Assembly (NCBI RefSeq): GCF_030816015.1
Contig: NZ_JAUSXN010000001.1
Coordinates: forward strand, 4,278,001 to 4,342,000
Origin: Pedobacter sp. W3I1
GTDB lineage: Bacteria; Bacteroidota; Bacteroidia; Sphingobacteriales; Sphingobacteriaceae
DNA: 64,000 nucleotides
Reading direction: 5' to 3'
The first letter of the stretch is position 1, and each line of letters starts with the position of its first letter. Positions 1-9,536 of this stretch are shown here, one piece after another. Both the position numbers and the translations under genes were made by a program. The notes beneath the pieces were generated by a model. It was given only the letters and a program-made list of their open reading frames with translations. It ran no database searches and had not been told where the DNA came from.

Positions 1-408
1 TTTCAGGATGCCGGAACTTCAGATCCATACAATTTCTGGGGACCGCGCTCTGGTCCTGCATCAAACTTTAATGCATCAGATTTTTGGACAAAACCAGGTG
101 ACATTGCTAAATACCCGGGGTTGATTACAAATAATGTTGATAAATGGCACATTGGCCAGAGTATGTATGTAGAAGATGCGAGTTTTATCCGTATCAAAAA
201 TATCAGACTCGGTTATGCTTTACCACAAAAACTGACTAAAAAACTAGGTATGAGCATGATCAGGTTTTATGGCCTGATGGATAACGTTAAGGTATGGTCA
301 AAATCAACAGTACCTGATCCTGAAGCTGTTGGAATAGATGGATACTCAGGTGGTAATGATTATCCAATCCCTAAAAAGTACACATTTGGCTTTGATTTAA
401 CATTTTAA
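1..408 (+). CDS. SusC/RagA-type TonB-dependent outer-membrane receptor, C-terminal end only
   Basis: The frame is open from base 1 to a TAA at 406-408, so about 135 C-terminal residues of a longer gene are visible. The end is typical of a SusC beta barrel: a strand containing SFIRIKNIRLGYALP, then strands with a YGLMDNV-like turn, and a final KYTFGFDLTF ending in an aromatic residue, as outer-membrane barrel proteins do. SusC proteins import oligosaccharides or peptides across the outer membrane using TonB energy, with a SusD lipoprotein as lid. The susD gene follows after 10 bases, so the two form an operon that continues into two further lipoprotein genes. The substrate cannot be read from this fragment. 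Confidence 0.93.
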   Translation, partial: FQDAGTSDPYNFWGPRSGPASNFNASDFWTKPGDIAKYPGLITNNVDKWHIGQSMYVEDASFIRIKNIRLGYALPQKLTKKLGMSMIRFYGLMDNVKVWSKSTVPDPEAVGIDGYSGGNDYPIPKKYTFGFDLTF

Positions 409-418
409 CTACTAAACA

Positions 419-1888
419 ATGAAAAAACTAACTATATATATATGCTGTGCAATTGGATTGAGCATGGCTACTTCATGCAAGAAGTTTCTTGATGAAAAAC
501 CGATCAGCGTATCTACCGACCTTAGCTTTTGGAAAAACGAGAGTGATGCGGATAAAGGCGTAGCGGGCGGGTATGCACTACTGAGAAAAACCTTGAACAA
601 GGCAAACGGACTTGCCTTTTATGCCTATGGTGATTTGCCGACCGACGAATTCTCTGCGGCAAACACTTACCGTTTCGACAACATTTCCAGGATGGAGTGG
701 GGAATAGCTGTTGCTGTTGCAGAAACAGGAGACCCAATGATGCAGATGAGAAGATACGACACCTTCTATTCAGCAATAGACCAGGCCAACCGCTGCATTA
801 AATTTATCCCAACCATAGCCGACGAAAAATTTTCTGCTCCGACAACAAAGAACAACCTGTTGGGCGAGGCTTATTTTTTAAGGGCTTTCAATTATTTTTA
901 TATGACCAGGATTTGGGGTGATATTCCATTGGTTACCGAATCTGCAGTAATTACCGAGGCGGTAGATATTCCGCGAACCAAAGCAGCCGATGTTTTGGCA
1001 CAATGTATAAAAGATGTAAATACGGCAATAAATCTGCTCAGCTGGGATTACCCCAATGCTGGAAATAGAGCAGTTAGAGCTAATAAAGGATCTGCTTATG
1101 CCCTATTGGCTCACATATATGCATGGCAGGGAGATTACCAGAATTGTAACAGTGCAACTGATAAAATCATTGATCAGAATTTTTATCAATATGTAAACAG
1201 AGATTCATATTTAAATATATACAAAGGTAAATCTACCGAAGGTATTTTTGAAATTGCACAAAGTGATGAAAACGAAGGCAATACGTTTGGCATTGGCTAC
1301 TATACTTTAAAAACGCCTTATTTAACCACCAATACAAACAATGCTATTTTCTCGATCAACACTGCAAACTTAACCAGTTTTTATAGCGATGCAGACGACA
1401 AACGGTTTAAAAACGGTTTTGCTTTAACCAATTCAACAGATCCGATATGTATTAAATACTCCAATATCACCTATGTTAACGGACAGAATGTAATTACACC
1501 AGTGGAGCATAACAATATCATTATTTTCAGATTAGCCGACATTAAACTCCTTAAAGCAGAAGCACTTGCGGCCTTGAACCAATTTGGCCCGGCCAGAACT
1601 GTGCTTAATGATGTGCGTGCCCAGGCCGGCTTAGGCAACTGGGACGGAACAGATGCCAATTTGTTTGAAGGTATAATAGATGAGCGCGGACGCGAACTTT
1701 TCCTCGAAGGACATCGCTTTTATGATTTGGTAAGATTAGCAAGAAAAACAGGGGTCGTAAAATTCGGAGATGAAAAAATGACCAAATCTGATTTCGAAGC
1801 CGGGAAATATTACTGGCCTATCGATCCTGCATTAATGATTACAAACAAAAAACTAACCCAAACTCCTTTCTGGAGTTCTAAGCTTTAA
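419..1888 (+). CDS. SusD/RagB family nutrient-binding outer-membrane lipoprotein
   Basis: A 489-residue protein of normal SusD length. It starts with a lipoprotein signal peptide ending in MATSC, with Cys20 as the lipidation site, followed by the KKFLDEKP segment common after the Cys in this family. The middle carries the TPR-like helical region (for example EAYFLRAFNYFYMTRIWGDIPLV) and the C-terminus has the usual RGRELFLEGHRFYDLVRLAR and YYWPI motifs. SusD sits on the cell surface, caps the SusC barrel and binds substrate. It lies directly behind the susC end and ahead of two lipoprotein genes, all on the same strand with gaps of 5-25 bases, which suggests one transcript ending at the terminator near 3560. 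Confidence 0.96.
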   Translation: MKKLTIYICCAIGLSMATSCKKFLDEKPISVSTDLSFWKNESDADKGVAGGYALLRKTLNKANGLAFYAYGDLPTDEFSAANTYRFDNISRMEWGIAVAVAETGDPMMQMRRYDTFYSAIDQANRCIKFIPTIADEKFSAPTTKNNLLGEAYFLRAFNYFYMTRIWGDIPLVTESAVITEAVDIPRTKAADVLAQCIKDVNTAINLLSWDYPNAGNRAVRANKGSAYALLAHIYAWQGDYQNCNSATDKIIDQNFYQYVNRDSYLNIYKGKSTEGIFEIAQSDENEGNTFGIGYYTLKTPYLTTNTNNAIFSINTANLTSFYSDADDKRFKNGFALTNSTDPICIKYSNITYVNGQNVITPVEHNNIIIFRLADIKLLKAEALAALNQFGPARTVLNDVRAQAGLGNWDGTDANLFEGIIDERGRELFLEGHRFYDLVRLARKTGVVKFGDEKMTKSDFEAGKYYWPIDPALMITNKKLTQTPFWSSKL

Positions 1889-1893
1889 GAACC

Positions 1894-2562
1894 ATGAAAA
1901 ATAAACTATTATATTTTTTTATATGTTGCCTGGGGTTTACATATTTTACCAGCTGCAAAAAAAGCAGCTACCTCACTGATGGAGGCTTAAGTGAAAACAA
2001 GACATCATTATCAACATATGATTACCTAAAACAACACAAATATCATTTATTTGATACGCTGATTATGGTAATTGACCATTATAACATGAAAGAGGAGGTT
2101 AATGGTGCTGCTACATTTTTTGCCCCTACAAACTACTCTATTAACAACTACATTAAGATAAAGCGCGACTCTGTAAGGCTCATTAACGAGAACAACACTT
2201 ATACGTTAAACGATATGTACAAGGATATTAAAGCAGATTCTCTGCGTATGTACCTGGCAAAATCACGTATAGAATTAAACTCCACATCCCTTCAGCCAAC
2301 AATTGTGGCCAATGCTGCAAATACACAAACTGCCGTACAGCGCATTTTACAACCAAAACCCGCAGAATCTTGGTCTTCAAGCCCGATTTATTATTTATTT
2401 TATGTAAAAGTAAGAGGCGGGCTTGATCCTCCAAATGCACCTGTACAACCCAATGATCCGAATATAGATTTAAAGGCGCAATGCCAAACAACCGGGATCG
2501 AACCATCATCGGGCGGCATTCTGCATATTTTAAGTAACAACCATACATTCATCCGATTCTAA
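1894..2562 (+). CDS. Fasciclin (FAS1)-like surface lipoprotein
   Basis: A 222-residue protein starting 5 bases after susD. The signal peptide ends in YFTSC, so Cys21 is probably lipidated. Residues about 45-222 resemble a divergent FAS1 domain: a Y-D-Y-L helix region, a TFFAPTNYSI block that matches the FAS1 H1 motif (TxFAPTN), and an end reading GGILHILSNNH that resembles the H2 part. FAS1 domains act in adhesion or polysaccharide contact; in SusCD operons of Bacteroidota such lipoproteins are thought to assist substrate capture at the surface. That role here is inference. Gene position and lipobox are clear, the family call is moderately sure. Confidence 0.75.
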   Translation: MKNKLLYFFICCLGFTYFTSCKKSSYLTDGGLSENKTSLSTYDYLKQHKYHLFDTLIMVIDHYNMKEEVNGAATFFAPTNYSINNYIKIKRDSVRLINENNTYTLNDMYKDIKADSLRMYLAKSRIELNSTSLQPTIVANAANTQTAVQRILQPKPAESWSSSPIYYLFYVKVRGGLDPPNAPVQPNDPNIDLKAQCQTTGIEPSSGGILHILSNNHTFIRF

Positions 2563-2585
2563 TAAGAATTGCAACAGAAAAAATC

Positions 2586-3539
2586 ATGAAAAAAAAATAT
2601 ATCATTTCATCCATATCTGTTCTTGCATTATTTGGCATTTTGCTGAGCTGCGCAAAGGTAGAAAAAGGATTTATTAGCGATTTTATGTACTACAGTCCTA
2701 ACCCTTTGATTGCCACACAAGGAAATGTGACGAACTCAAAACCCCTTGAACTGGATGGCTCAACCGGGCCTGTAAAAGTTAAGCTTTTGGCTGTACGAAA
2801 TCTGGCAACGGGCCAACCAGCACCCGAATTGCTAAAAGAATATATCATTAAACAATTTAACGGGCAGATTACTACAGCCGACTCAACGGTGGAACTGGTT
2901 AATAAAAAAATTGTGCTCAAACCTTCTACGGCATTAGAAGTGAATGAAATTGGTGGCAGAATATCGCTTTCGCAGGCAACAACAAATGTAGCAACCGGAG
3001 ATTACGTTATTGATGTTGAGGTTACCAATATAAAAGGCACACGCAGCATTTTAAATGCCTGCAAAATACAATTGTTACCGAAAAGCCATTACACACTTGA
3101 TGCCGGCCCATTTTTCACCACCTCTGATGCAGCAGCAGAAACCGGCTTTTCGGCTTCGAGCACGCTGCCGGTTACCATCACCTATGATAATAAAGGACCA
3201 AATAAAATCAGATTTGTATTTTTAGACAAGAATGGACTCACCTTTGATCCTTCCGCAGGGCAAGTGGTAACCAGGGGAGATAGAGGTAATTTTTCGCAAA
3301 TGAACCCATATTTCCCAGTGGTAAGAACAACAACTGCACTCGAATGGGAGTTTATAGATCTGCCAAACGGTTTCCCTATTAAGGATGGAAATAATGGAAC
3401 AGGAAATTATTACCGGATCCCTGCAAGGTTTACGGTAGAAAACAGGAATGCAAATCCGGTATTTTTTGGTTTCAAAGCATTATCAGCGGGTAGTTACACT
3501 GTAACCATCCAAATTCCTGGTATTACCAAAAAACCTTAG
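2586..3539 (+). CDS. Surface lipoprotein, DUF5007-like
   Basis: A 317-residue lipoprotein (signal peptide ending LLSC, Cys22). The first half, with a SPNPLIATQGNVTNS-like opening and a long beta-rich stretch, and the second half, with a LDAGPFFTTSD segment and a closing YTVTIQIPG strand, resemble the DUF5007 family that is found behind SusC/SusD/FAS1 genes in Pedobacter; the family name is from memory and not certain. It is the last gene of the operon that begins with susC and is followed by a strong terminator. It is probably an accessory glycan-binding or surface structural protein. No catalytic motif is visible. Confidence 0.7.
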   Translation: MKKKYIISSISVLALFGILLSCAKVEKGFISDFMYYSPNPLIATQGNVTNSKPLELDGSTGPVKVKLLAVRNLATGQPAPELLKEYIIKQFNGQITTADSTVELVNKKIVLKPSTALEVNEIGGRISLSQATTNVATGDYVIDVEVTNIKGTRSILNACKIQLLPKSHYTLDAGPFFTTSDAAAETGFSASSTLPVTITYDNKGPNKIRFVFLDKNGLTFDPSAGQVVTRGDRGNFSQMNPYFPVVRTTTALEWEFIDLPNGFPIKDGNNGTGNYYRIPARFTVENRNANPVFFGFKALSAGSYTVTIQIPGITKKP

Positions 3540-3556
3540 TTAGTTTAGTTGAAGAT

Positions 3557-3595
3557 AAAACCCAGATCGGCAAAACGACTCTGGGTTTTTCTTTT
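3557..3595 (+). terminator. Rho-independent terminator of the first SusCD operon
   Basis: A perfect 10-bp stem (AAAACCCAGA at 3557-3566 with TCTGGGTTTT at 3580-3589) and a T-rich tail, 18 bases after the last stop codon of the operon. Confidence 0.85.
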
Positions 3596-3653
3596 TAAAC
3601 CAGACATTTCATTATTACAGCTAAATCAGTAATTTTTAAAAACACCAGTATAT

Positions 3654-5102
3654 ATGTGTTATTTATTATCTAACAGATCACTTACTAAGAGATCGGTATC
3701 CGCTCCAAACTACCAACAGGTAATAACCTTAGGATTACTTTTGGTGATGGTTTTCTGCAACACAGTATGGGGTCAGGAAACGAATTCTGGCTTATCAAAA
3801 ACAGTTAACACGCCAAAACAACGTTATATTCCCGCTAAAATATGGATGGTGCCCGAAGGAAATGATTTCACCAACGATGCACATGAATTCAGTTATAAAC
3901 GAATGGTCGAATCAGATAATATTGCCATTTTCTGGTCGAAAGAATTTGGGCCGGATCTCTCTAAAAATACTGATCCTGCTGCCCGCTTGGATATGGATCA
4001 GGTTTTAAAAGAGTGTGATCGGTTTTACAATTTTTATGTGGATACGCTGGGTTTTGTGAATAAAGGGAACTCGGTAACCGATCTATACAAACTTTTGATT
4101 TTCGTATTTAAGGGAAAGGAAGGCACAGCATTTGGTGGCGGCGAAGAAAATAAAATAGGCATTGCCTGGACTCCCCTGGCCCGTATCAGCAAAGCCCCTT
4201 TCGGCGCATTGGTGCACGAAATAGGCCACTCGTTTCAATACCTGGTTAGTGCCGATGGGGCCTGGGCTTTTACTTCGGCAGCTAAAGGAAGCCATGGGCA
4301 GTCTATTTTCGAAATGACCTCCCAATTTATGCTCTGGCATGTTTATCCGGAATGGATGACTTTTGAAAATTATCATTTGGAGGCCTACCTAAAAAAAACT
4401 CATTATGCCTTTCTGCACGAGACCAATCAATATCACTCGCCATATGTATTGGAGTATTGGGCCAACAAACATGGAATTAAGTTTATTGGTAAGCTGTGGC
4501 AACAAGCTTTAAAAGGCGAAGATGCGGTTATGGCCTACAAACGGATCACGGGAACGGACCAGAAAAATTTTAACGATGAAATGCATCAGGCTGCAGCTAA
4601 ATTTATTACCTGGGATTTAGACCAGGCTAAAAAAGCAGCCAAAACTTATGCCAACCAACATGCAACAGTTTTAGATTCATTGCCAGATGCCTGGTACCGG
4701 ATATTGCCGGGTAATTGTCCACAAAACTACGGATATAACAGCATAAGATTAAAAACCCCCGAAGAAGGAACAGAAATCAAACTAAAATTTAAAGGTTTGG
4801 CAGGAGCAAATGGTTTTAGGAAAGTAAACCTGGCTTACGCCGGTTGGCGGTACAGTTTCCTTGCGGTAAAATATAATGGCGAACGTGTTTATGGTAAAAT
4901 CCATGATACCAGCGAAGGTTCAGCCAGGTTTACCGTACCAAAAAACACACAATATTTATGGCTTGCGGTAAGTGGCGCACCAACTACACACTGGGAACAT
5001 ATTACAGATGGAAAAGATGAAAACGACGAACAATGGCCTTATCAAATTAAGCTTAAAGGTACCACGGTAGCAGAAATTACATCTGTGATACAAAAGAAAT
5101 AA
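3654..5102 (+). CDS. Secreted DUF6055-like protein with a metallopeptidase HEIGH motif
   Basis: A 482-residue protein. A hydrophobic stretch at residues 24-40 ends in VWGQ, giving a Sec signal peptide with a rather long polar N-terminus; a later in-frame start is possible. Residues about 60-330 form a probable catalytic domain with HEIGHSFQY at 188-196, a zincin-type HExxH, preceded by a KIGIAWTPLARISK segment and followed by Trp/Tyr-rich helices (QFMLWHVYPEWM). Residues about 345-475 look like a beta-sandwich. I recall this arrangement as DUF6055; a zinc peptidase role is inference from HExxH, and I cannot identify the third ligand. It stands downstream of the SusCD terminator with its own leader, so it is probably transcribed separately but may serve the same substrate. 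Confidence 0.7.
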   Translation: MCYLLSNRSLTKRSVSAPNYQQVITLGLLLVMVFCNTVWGQETNSGLSKTVNTPKQRYIPAKIWMVPEGNDFTNDAHEFSYKRMVESDNIAIFWSKEFGPDLSKNTDPAARLDMDQVLKECDRFYNFYVDTLGFVNKGNSVTDLYKLLIFVFKGKEGTAFGGGEENKIGIAWTPLARISKAPFGALVHEIGHSFQYLVSADGAWAFTSAAKGSHGQSIFEMTSQFMLWHVYPEWMTFENYHLEAYLKKTHYAFLHETNQYHSPYVLEYWANKHGIKFIGKLWQQALKGEDAVMAYKRITGTDQKNFNDEMHQAAAKFITWDLDQAKKAAKTYANQHATVLDSLPDAWYRILPGNCPQNYGYNSIRLKTPEEGTEIKLKFKGLAGANGFRKVNLAYAGWRYSFLAVKYNGERVYGKIHDTSEGSARFTVPKNTQYLWLAVSGAPTTHWEHITDGKDENDEQWPYQIKLKGTTVAEITSVIQKK

Positions 5103-5300
5103 CCTGTACGCAACCCGAAGCCTAGTATATAATCAAATGTCAAAACAAAATAATTACTTTTTTTAAACGGTTTTAACCCTTGCCGTATTTTTAGCCGGAA
5201 ACAACATTACGGCATCAAAATAATAAGATTAACGTTGGTGTATCAAAAGTTGTAATTCCATTCGAATTTGTCACGTTGAGCTTCCCGAAGAATCCTATCG

Positions 5301-5882
5301 TGTGGACACATCTTTTTCAAGAATGGTTTGGGCATCATGCTAGCTGGCTTTAATAAACCACAGTCTTTACCGAAGGACGCCGTCAATCCCAAGTGGCGGG
5401 AGAATCAAAAAACAGGTGCAGAATAGAACAAATAGCACTACCAAACCTAAAACGCAGTGGTTTTGTGTTCATAAACGCTGATCAAAGCTTTCACGAGAAT
5501 TGAACACAAACCCCGAAGGGCTCAATCAGCCCAAAGAAAACACAAACAAAAACTGATTAAACAAAGTGCCGCTGTTTTTTGATGAGCGTGGGGTGGTGAG
5601 AAGCCACATTGCTGGATTGACAAAGCGCTTTGGGTACTTTGGCGCTCCAAAATGCGCTAGCATTCTTGAGCACAGATAAAAACAACATGATGTGCGAAAA
5701 ACTACCATGCCCCGGCAGCAAAGAGCGGAAAACAACAAATTTATCTCCAAGCTAGTATTTATAGGGAATCAGAAATCTGTTAATAGTAGGAAAGATGCTG
5801 ATCCCGAAACTTCGGGACAGCATGACGATCGCCTTAGGAATATGTGCTAAAACAAATATAGGCTGATGTAGATGTGTCCACA
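5301..5882. repeat. MITE-like dispersed repeat, copy 1, with terminal inverted repeats
   Basis: Bounded by TGTGGACACATCT at 5301-5313 and its reverse complement at 5870-5882, extended to about 19 bp with one mismatch (CTATCG/CTATTG). The reverse complement of 15006-15466 matches it along the whole length: the segment after the left end with GGCATCATGCTAGCTGGC, the CCACATTGCTGGATTGACAAAG block, and the ATCCCGAA/TTCGGGA palindrome near 5811. Copy 1 is about 120 bases longer. No transposase or plausible ORF is inside. The block 5103-5300 before it holds no gene and a short repeat fragment (TCACGTTGAGC near 5270). Confidence 0.8.
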
Positions 5883-5985
5883 CAATAGAAAGAATCGGGA
5901 CAAGTAGTCGAAACGCCTTTCAAGATATTTAAACAGGTCCTTCGACAGGCTCAGGATGACAATTCTATATTTATGATACAGCCTC
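5883..5985. repeat. Intergenic REP-like fragment
   Basis: The stretch contains AGTAGTCGAAA and CCTTCGACAGGCTCAGGATG; related pieces lie at 14876-14960, and the reverse complement of 5951-5982 (TGTATCATAAATATAGAAT) reappears at 29853-29872. It is a fragment of a dispersed repeat family and has no coding content. Confidence 0.65.
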
Positions 5986-5999
5986 GTATCAATGTTCGC

Positions 6000-8900
6000 T
6001 TATTTCTTTTGGATAATCTTAAAACCGCTAAAAGATGCATCACCAGAAGCATCACCATAGGTAGCATGGTAAACGCCAACCTGTAAGCCAGTTCCCAGAT
6101 CATCTCTTTTTACCGGGCTGCCGGGAAGATCTACCCAAGCCTTTCCATCACTGCTGCCACGCATAAAAAATGTATTTCCTGCCCGCTGTATCTGCAGATG
6201 TTTGTAAAAAGCCCATCCAGAGAGGTTGTTCGTCTGCCTTCTGCCACCATTCCCAAGGTCGGTAACAATATTTCCAACGCCCCAGCCAGGCATAATGCCG
6301 TTTTGTAAAAGCATTCTTCCATTTGTTGAAGCTTTAACCATTATACCTGCCTCATTTGCACCATAAGCTTTCTTCTCCCTGAGCCCCATCATATCTGAAA
6401 GCGTTACCTCGGCGATAAAATCACCCTCCACATTGTGGTAGGCAAAGGGCCCCGTTGACTCCGATCCATCCCAAAATGTATTGTGCGAAACCATCTTTAG
6501 GATACCCGATTGTTGTGTAACGGTATCTGCATTTCCTAATAAACCATCCCAGGAAGTCCCTGACAGGCCATCTTTTGTTGCCGGAACTGACCGGGCCACC
6601 CCACTCTGTTTTCTGATCGAAAATTGTGAAGAATCTGTTCTAACAACAAAGGGAAGAGACGTTTGGGTAACATTTCCAAAATTATCCCTGATTTTCACTG
6701 TATAACTATAATTACTTTGTGGAAAGACCGAAAAATCAATATAATCTGATGACCGCACCCATTTTGCATCCCCTTTATCTTTATCGTTTTGAAAAAGATA
6801 TTCGAGATCACTGCCTGGCAGTTTAGGTTTATCTGCAACCATGTAGACCATATTTGTCGTAACCGCTGATGGCTTTGAGGCAAATGATGCTTTTAAGTTG
6901 CTAGTGCTTAAGGTTTGTTCCCAAAAATTAAATTCTTTTAAGCAACCAGGATGATCAAGGCCAAAACTATATATAGAAATTGATGATATTGCTGTTGTAG
7001 CACCTGGTCTTCCGCCAGAAGATTCAATCAAAATACGCTGGTCGCTTTGATTATTACGGACCAGTGCATAACTGGTCGGTTTACCGTTGATGAACACCTG
7101 GAACTTGCCCTGAGAAAAAGAACAGATTACCTGTTGCCACCTTCCGTTGCCCACTATCCTTACGGCTTTATTTCCTTTACCAAAAAACAGATCTGTTTTT
7201 GAACCAAGAGCAGGCAAAAGAGAAAAAACAGCACTAAATGGTTTTGAAAAATCGACCTCTTTTATAATTCTATCTCCCATGAGGACTTTACTACCATTGG
7301 CCAATACAGCAGCTATTTTCCCATTAACATCGGCCACTTCCACATTCCCTTTACACACCAGTTCTCCCAAAGCTGCCCCATTATTGGGCCAGTTTGCTAA
7401 TTTCCCATATTCAAGGTTTTTTGCATCTGCATATACCGCTGTACTATTGTCTAATCCTTTTGTATAAGCTTTGTTAATCTGTGCATCGGTTAATGGAACA
7501 TCATAAATTTTTAGGGAGGCTAATGCACCAGAAAACCCCGAGGTTCCATCATCATTGCCTCCAACAAGAAATCTGGTAAGATTATTCACAAAAAGCATCC
7601 TTCTTTCTGCCCTATCCAATTTCCCATCAACATATATGCGTTCCATTGTCCCATCAAAAACCATGGTAATCAGATGCCACTCATTAGCGTTCGGTAAATT
7701 CCTGTATCCTAAATCAGCCCAGCCTAGATGGGTGGCAGCGCCTGCACCTTTACTATTCCCATAACCTACCGCAGCATTACTTAAATTAACACCACCCCTA
7801 CCTGTCCAAGAAACGATTGTTTCTTCTTTACCAATCTCTGGGTTCAGCACCCACATACTCACACTATAACTGCTGTTCCCCAGCATAGATGAAGGTGCAC
7901 GAACGGATGATGATAAGCGCTCGGTGCCAGAGAAAACCAAAGCTTTCTTTCCACCTATCATTGAAGTAACCGGCTTATTTGTTCCGTTAGCAGAAAACAC
8001 ACCGGCTAATTTTCCATTATTTTGAACATGGGCTGCTATTGATCCTATCCGAAGATGATCAAAGTTCAGATCCACTAACAGTCCCTTCGGTTCGAAACGT
8101 TGCAAAGATTCCCATTTTTTGATGCTGGTATTCATTACCGGATTATATTCGGCATTGTCGAAAACCTTAATATTCCATATCGCCTTATTTAAGCCCGGAT
8201 ATTCTGTCCGTAAAATTGTTGTCCGCAGATATCTGGCCTTAACGTTTCCAAAATCGATCATCGGACTCCCATGTTTGGTGTTTTTACTCCTATCCATGTA
8301 CAGTCCCCATGTTTTGCCATCGAGTGAATATTCAATTTTGTATTGATAGTACCAGGTAGCATATTCAAATTGAGTGTGCACACTTTTAACATTATAAGCT
8401 CTGCCTAAATCGATCTGGAGCCATGAGGGACCGATATTATTTTTGGCTTTCCATAAAGTTCCGTTATTATCATCGAATGCAAATTCTGGTTTAAAATCCT
8501 GATCATAAGATGAAGAGGCCACAGCAGTTTTGCCCAGCGCCAGATTTGGATGCGAATTCGCATTTTTTGCCAAATAGCCGATTCCGGAATGTGTAGGTAC
8601 CAGCTTCAGTATGTTTCCTTTTTCATCGAAGATTATTTTATCCGCCGCTACCTGCCTGTGATAGCCACCGTCGTTGTGTGGGTTATTATGCCGGTGATAA
8701 ACCAGGTAGAAATCATCTCCCTGCTGCAGAACAGACTGATGCCCTGGCCCATGCACCGTTCCATCGCCATTTGTGGCGAGGATCGGATTATCCTGGGCAT
8801 ACTTAAAAGGTCCCATCGGATTGGTTGCAGTTGCATACTGTACCCTGTAAGTTCCATCTTCGCAATAGCCAGATGAATAAGTGAGATAATAAATATTCTT

Positions 8901-9536
8901 TCTTTTGAATACAAATGGAGCCTCGAAAAAGTCTTTTGCATCGGTATTTGGGATCTGCGCAAGTTTTGAAAACGACTTCATGTCGTCATTCAATAAGCCA
9001 ACACCGCACCCATGGCCCGGATAAATGCCCCAGGTGCCCCAATACATATAATACTTACCGTCGTCATCTTTAAAAGTCTGTCCGTCAAGTGTAATCACCT
9101 TGGGTACCATAAAATTTGAAACTATTGGTTTTCCGGGTGCTAAAAGCGATGTCCATGGACCAACCGGTGTTGCTGAAGATGCACCGAATATTTCAACTGG
9201 CTGACAGTAGTATAGATAATACTTTCCGTCAGGCCCTTGTGTTGCATCCGGTGCCCAGTAATGGTGGGTTGTTGGCCAGTTCATATCCTGCATGGTCCAG
9301 TTCACAAAATCTTTTGAAGTCCACACCTGCGAAGGTCCAAATCCGCCTCCATTGCCATCGGTTGTTGCATAAATATAATAAGTATCTCTAAATTTTTTCA
9401 CCGTTGGATCTGCAAAATAACCTGGTATAACAGGATTGCCCTGCCCCCTGGCTAAATGCTGAGATTGCGCCATTGCAGGTTGGAAAGAGCAGCATAGGAG
9501 AAAAAGAATGAAGAGGTTTAGATAAATGTTTTTCAT
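6000..9536 (-). CDS. Secreted multidomain glycoside hydrolase family 43 enzyme (arabinanase/xylosidase type)
   Basis: A 1178-residue protein with a Sec signal peptide (about residues 1-24, ending AMAQ). Residues about 36-325 are a GH43 five-bladed propeller: Asp43 in YFADPT is the likely base, Asp151 in LDGQTFKDDDG the pKa modulator and Glu205 in FFEAPFV the acid; WAPDATQ is at 94-100. Residues about 328-460 form an F5/8-type-C (CBM32-like) domain (NLALGKTAVASSS, WLQIDLG, ARYLRTT). About 485-690 is a LamG/concanavalin domain, about 690-960 a second concanavalin-like region with an Ig-like part, and about 990-1178 a DUF1349-like beta-sandwich. GH43 enzymes release arabinose or xylose from plant polysaccharides. 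Together with the GH127/146 gene at 11762 an arabinan or arabinogalactan target is likely. The extra C-terminal binding modules are more than usual. Confidence 0.9.
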   Translation of the reverse strand: MKNIYLNLFILFLLCCSFQPAMAQSQHLARGQGNPVIPGYFADPTVKKFRDTYYIYATTDGNGGGFGPSQVWTSKDFVNWTMQDMNWPTTHHYWAPDATQGPDGKYYLYYCQPVEIFGASSATPVGPWTSLLAPGKPIVSNFMVPKVITLDGQTFKDDDGKYYMYWGTWGIYPGHGCGVGLLNDDMKSFSKLAQIPNTDAKDFFEAPFVFKRKNIYYLTYSSGYCEDGTYRVQYATATNPMGPFKYAQDNPILATNGDGTVHGPGHQSVLQQGDDFYLVYHRHNNPHNDGGYHRQVAADKIIFDEKGNILKLVPTHSGIGYLAKNANSHPNLALGKTAVASSSYDQDFKPEFAFDDNNGTLWKAKNNIGPSWLQIDLGRAYNVKSVHTQFEYATWYYQYKIEYSLDGKTWGLYMDRSKNTKHGSPMIDFGNVKARYLRTTILRTEYPGLNKAIWNIKVFDNAEYNPVMNTSIKKWESLQRFEPKGLLVDLNFDHLRIGSIAAHVQNNGKLAGVFSANGTNKPVTSMIGGKKALVFSGTERLSSSVRAPSSMLGNSSYSVSMWVLNPEIGKEETIVSWTGRGGVNLSNAAVGYGNSKGAGAATHLGWADLGYRNLPNANEWHLITMVFDGTMERIYVDGKLDRAERRMLFVNNLTRFLVGGNDDGTSGFSGALASLKIYDVPLTDAQINKAYTKGLDNSTAVYADAKNLEYGKLANWPNNGAALGELVCKGNVEVADVNGKIAAVLANGSKVLMGDRIIKEVDFSKPFSAVFSLLPALGSKTDLFFGKGNKAVRIVGNGRWQQVICSFSQGKFQVFINGKPTSYALVRNNQSDQRILIESSGGRPGATTAISSISIYSFGLDHPGCLKEFNFWEQTLSTSNLKASFASKPSAVTTNMVYMVADKPKLPGSDLEYLFQNDKDKGDAKWVRSSDYIDFSVFPQSNYSYTVKIRDNFGNVTQTSLPFVVRTDSSQFSIRKQSGVARSVPATKDGLSGTSWDGLLGNADTVTQQSGILKMVSHNTFWDGSESTGPFAYHNVEGDFIAEVTLSDMMGLREKKAYGANEAGIMVKASTNGRMLLQNGIMPGWGVGNIVTDLGNGGRRQTNNLSGWAFYKHLQIQRAGNTFFMRGSSDGKAWVDLPGSPVKRDDLGTGLQVGVYHATYGDASGDASFSGFKIIQKK

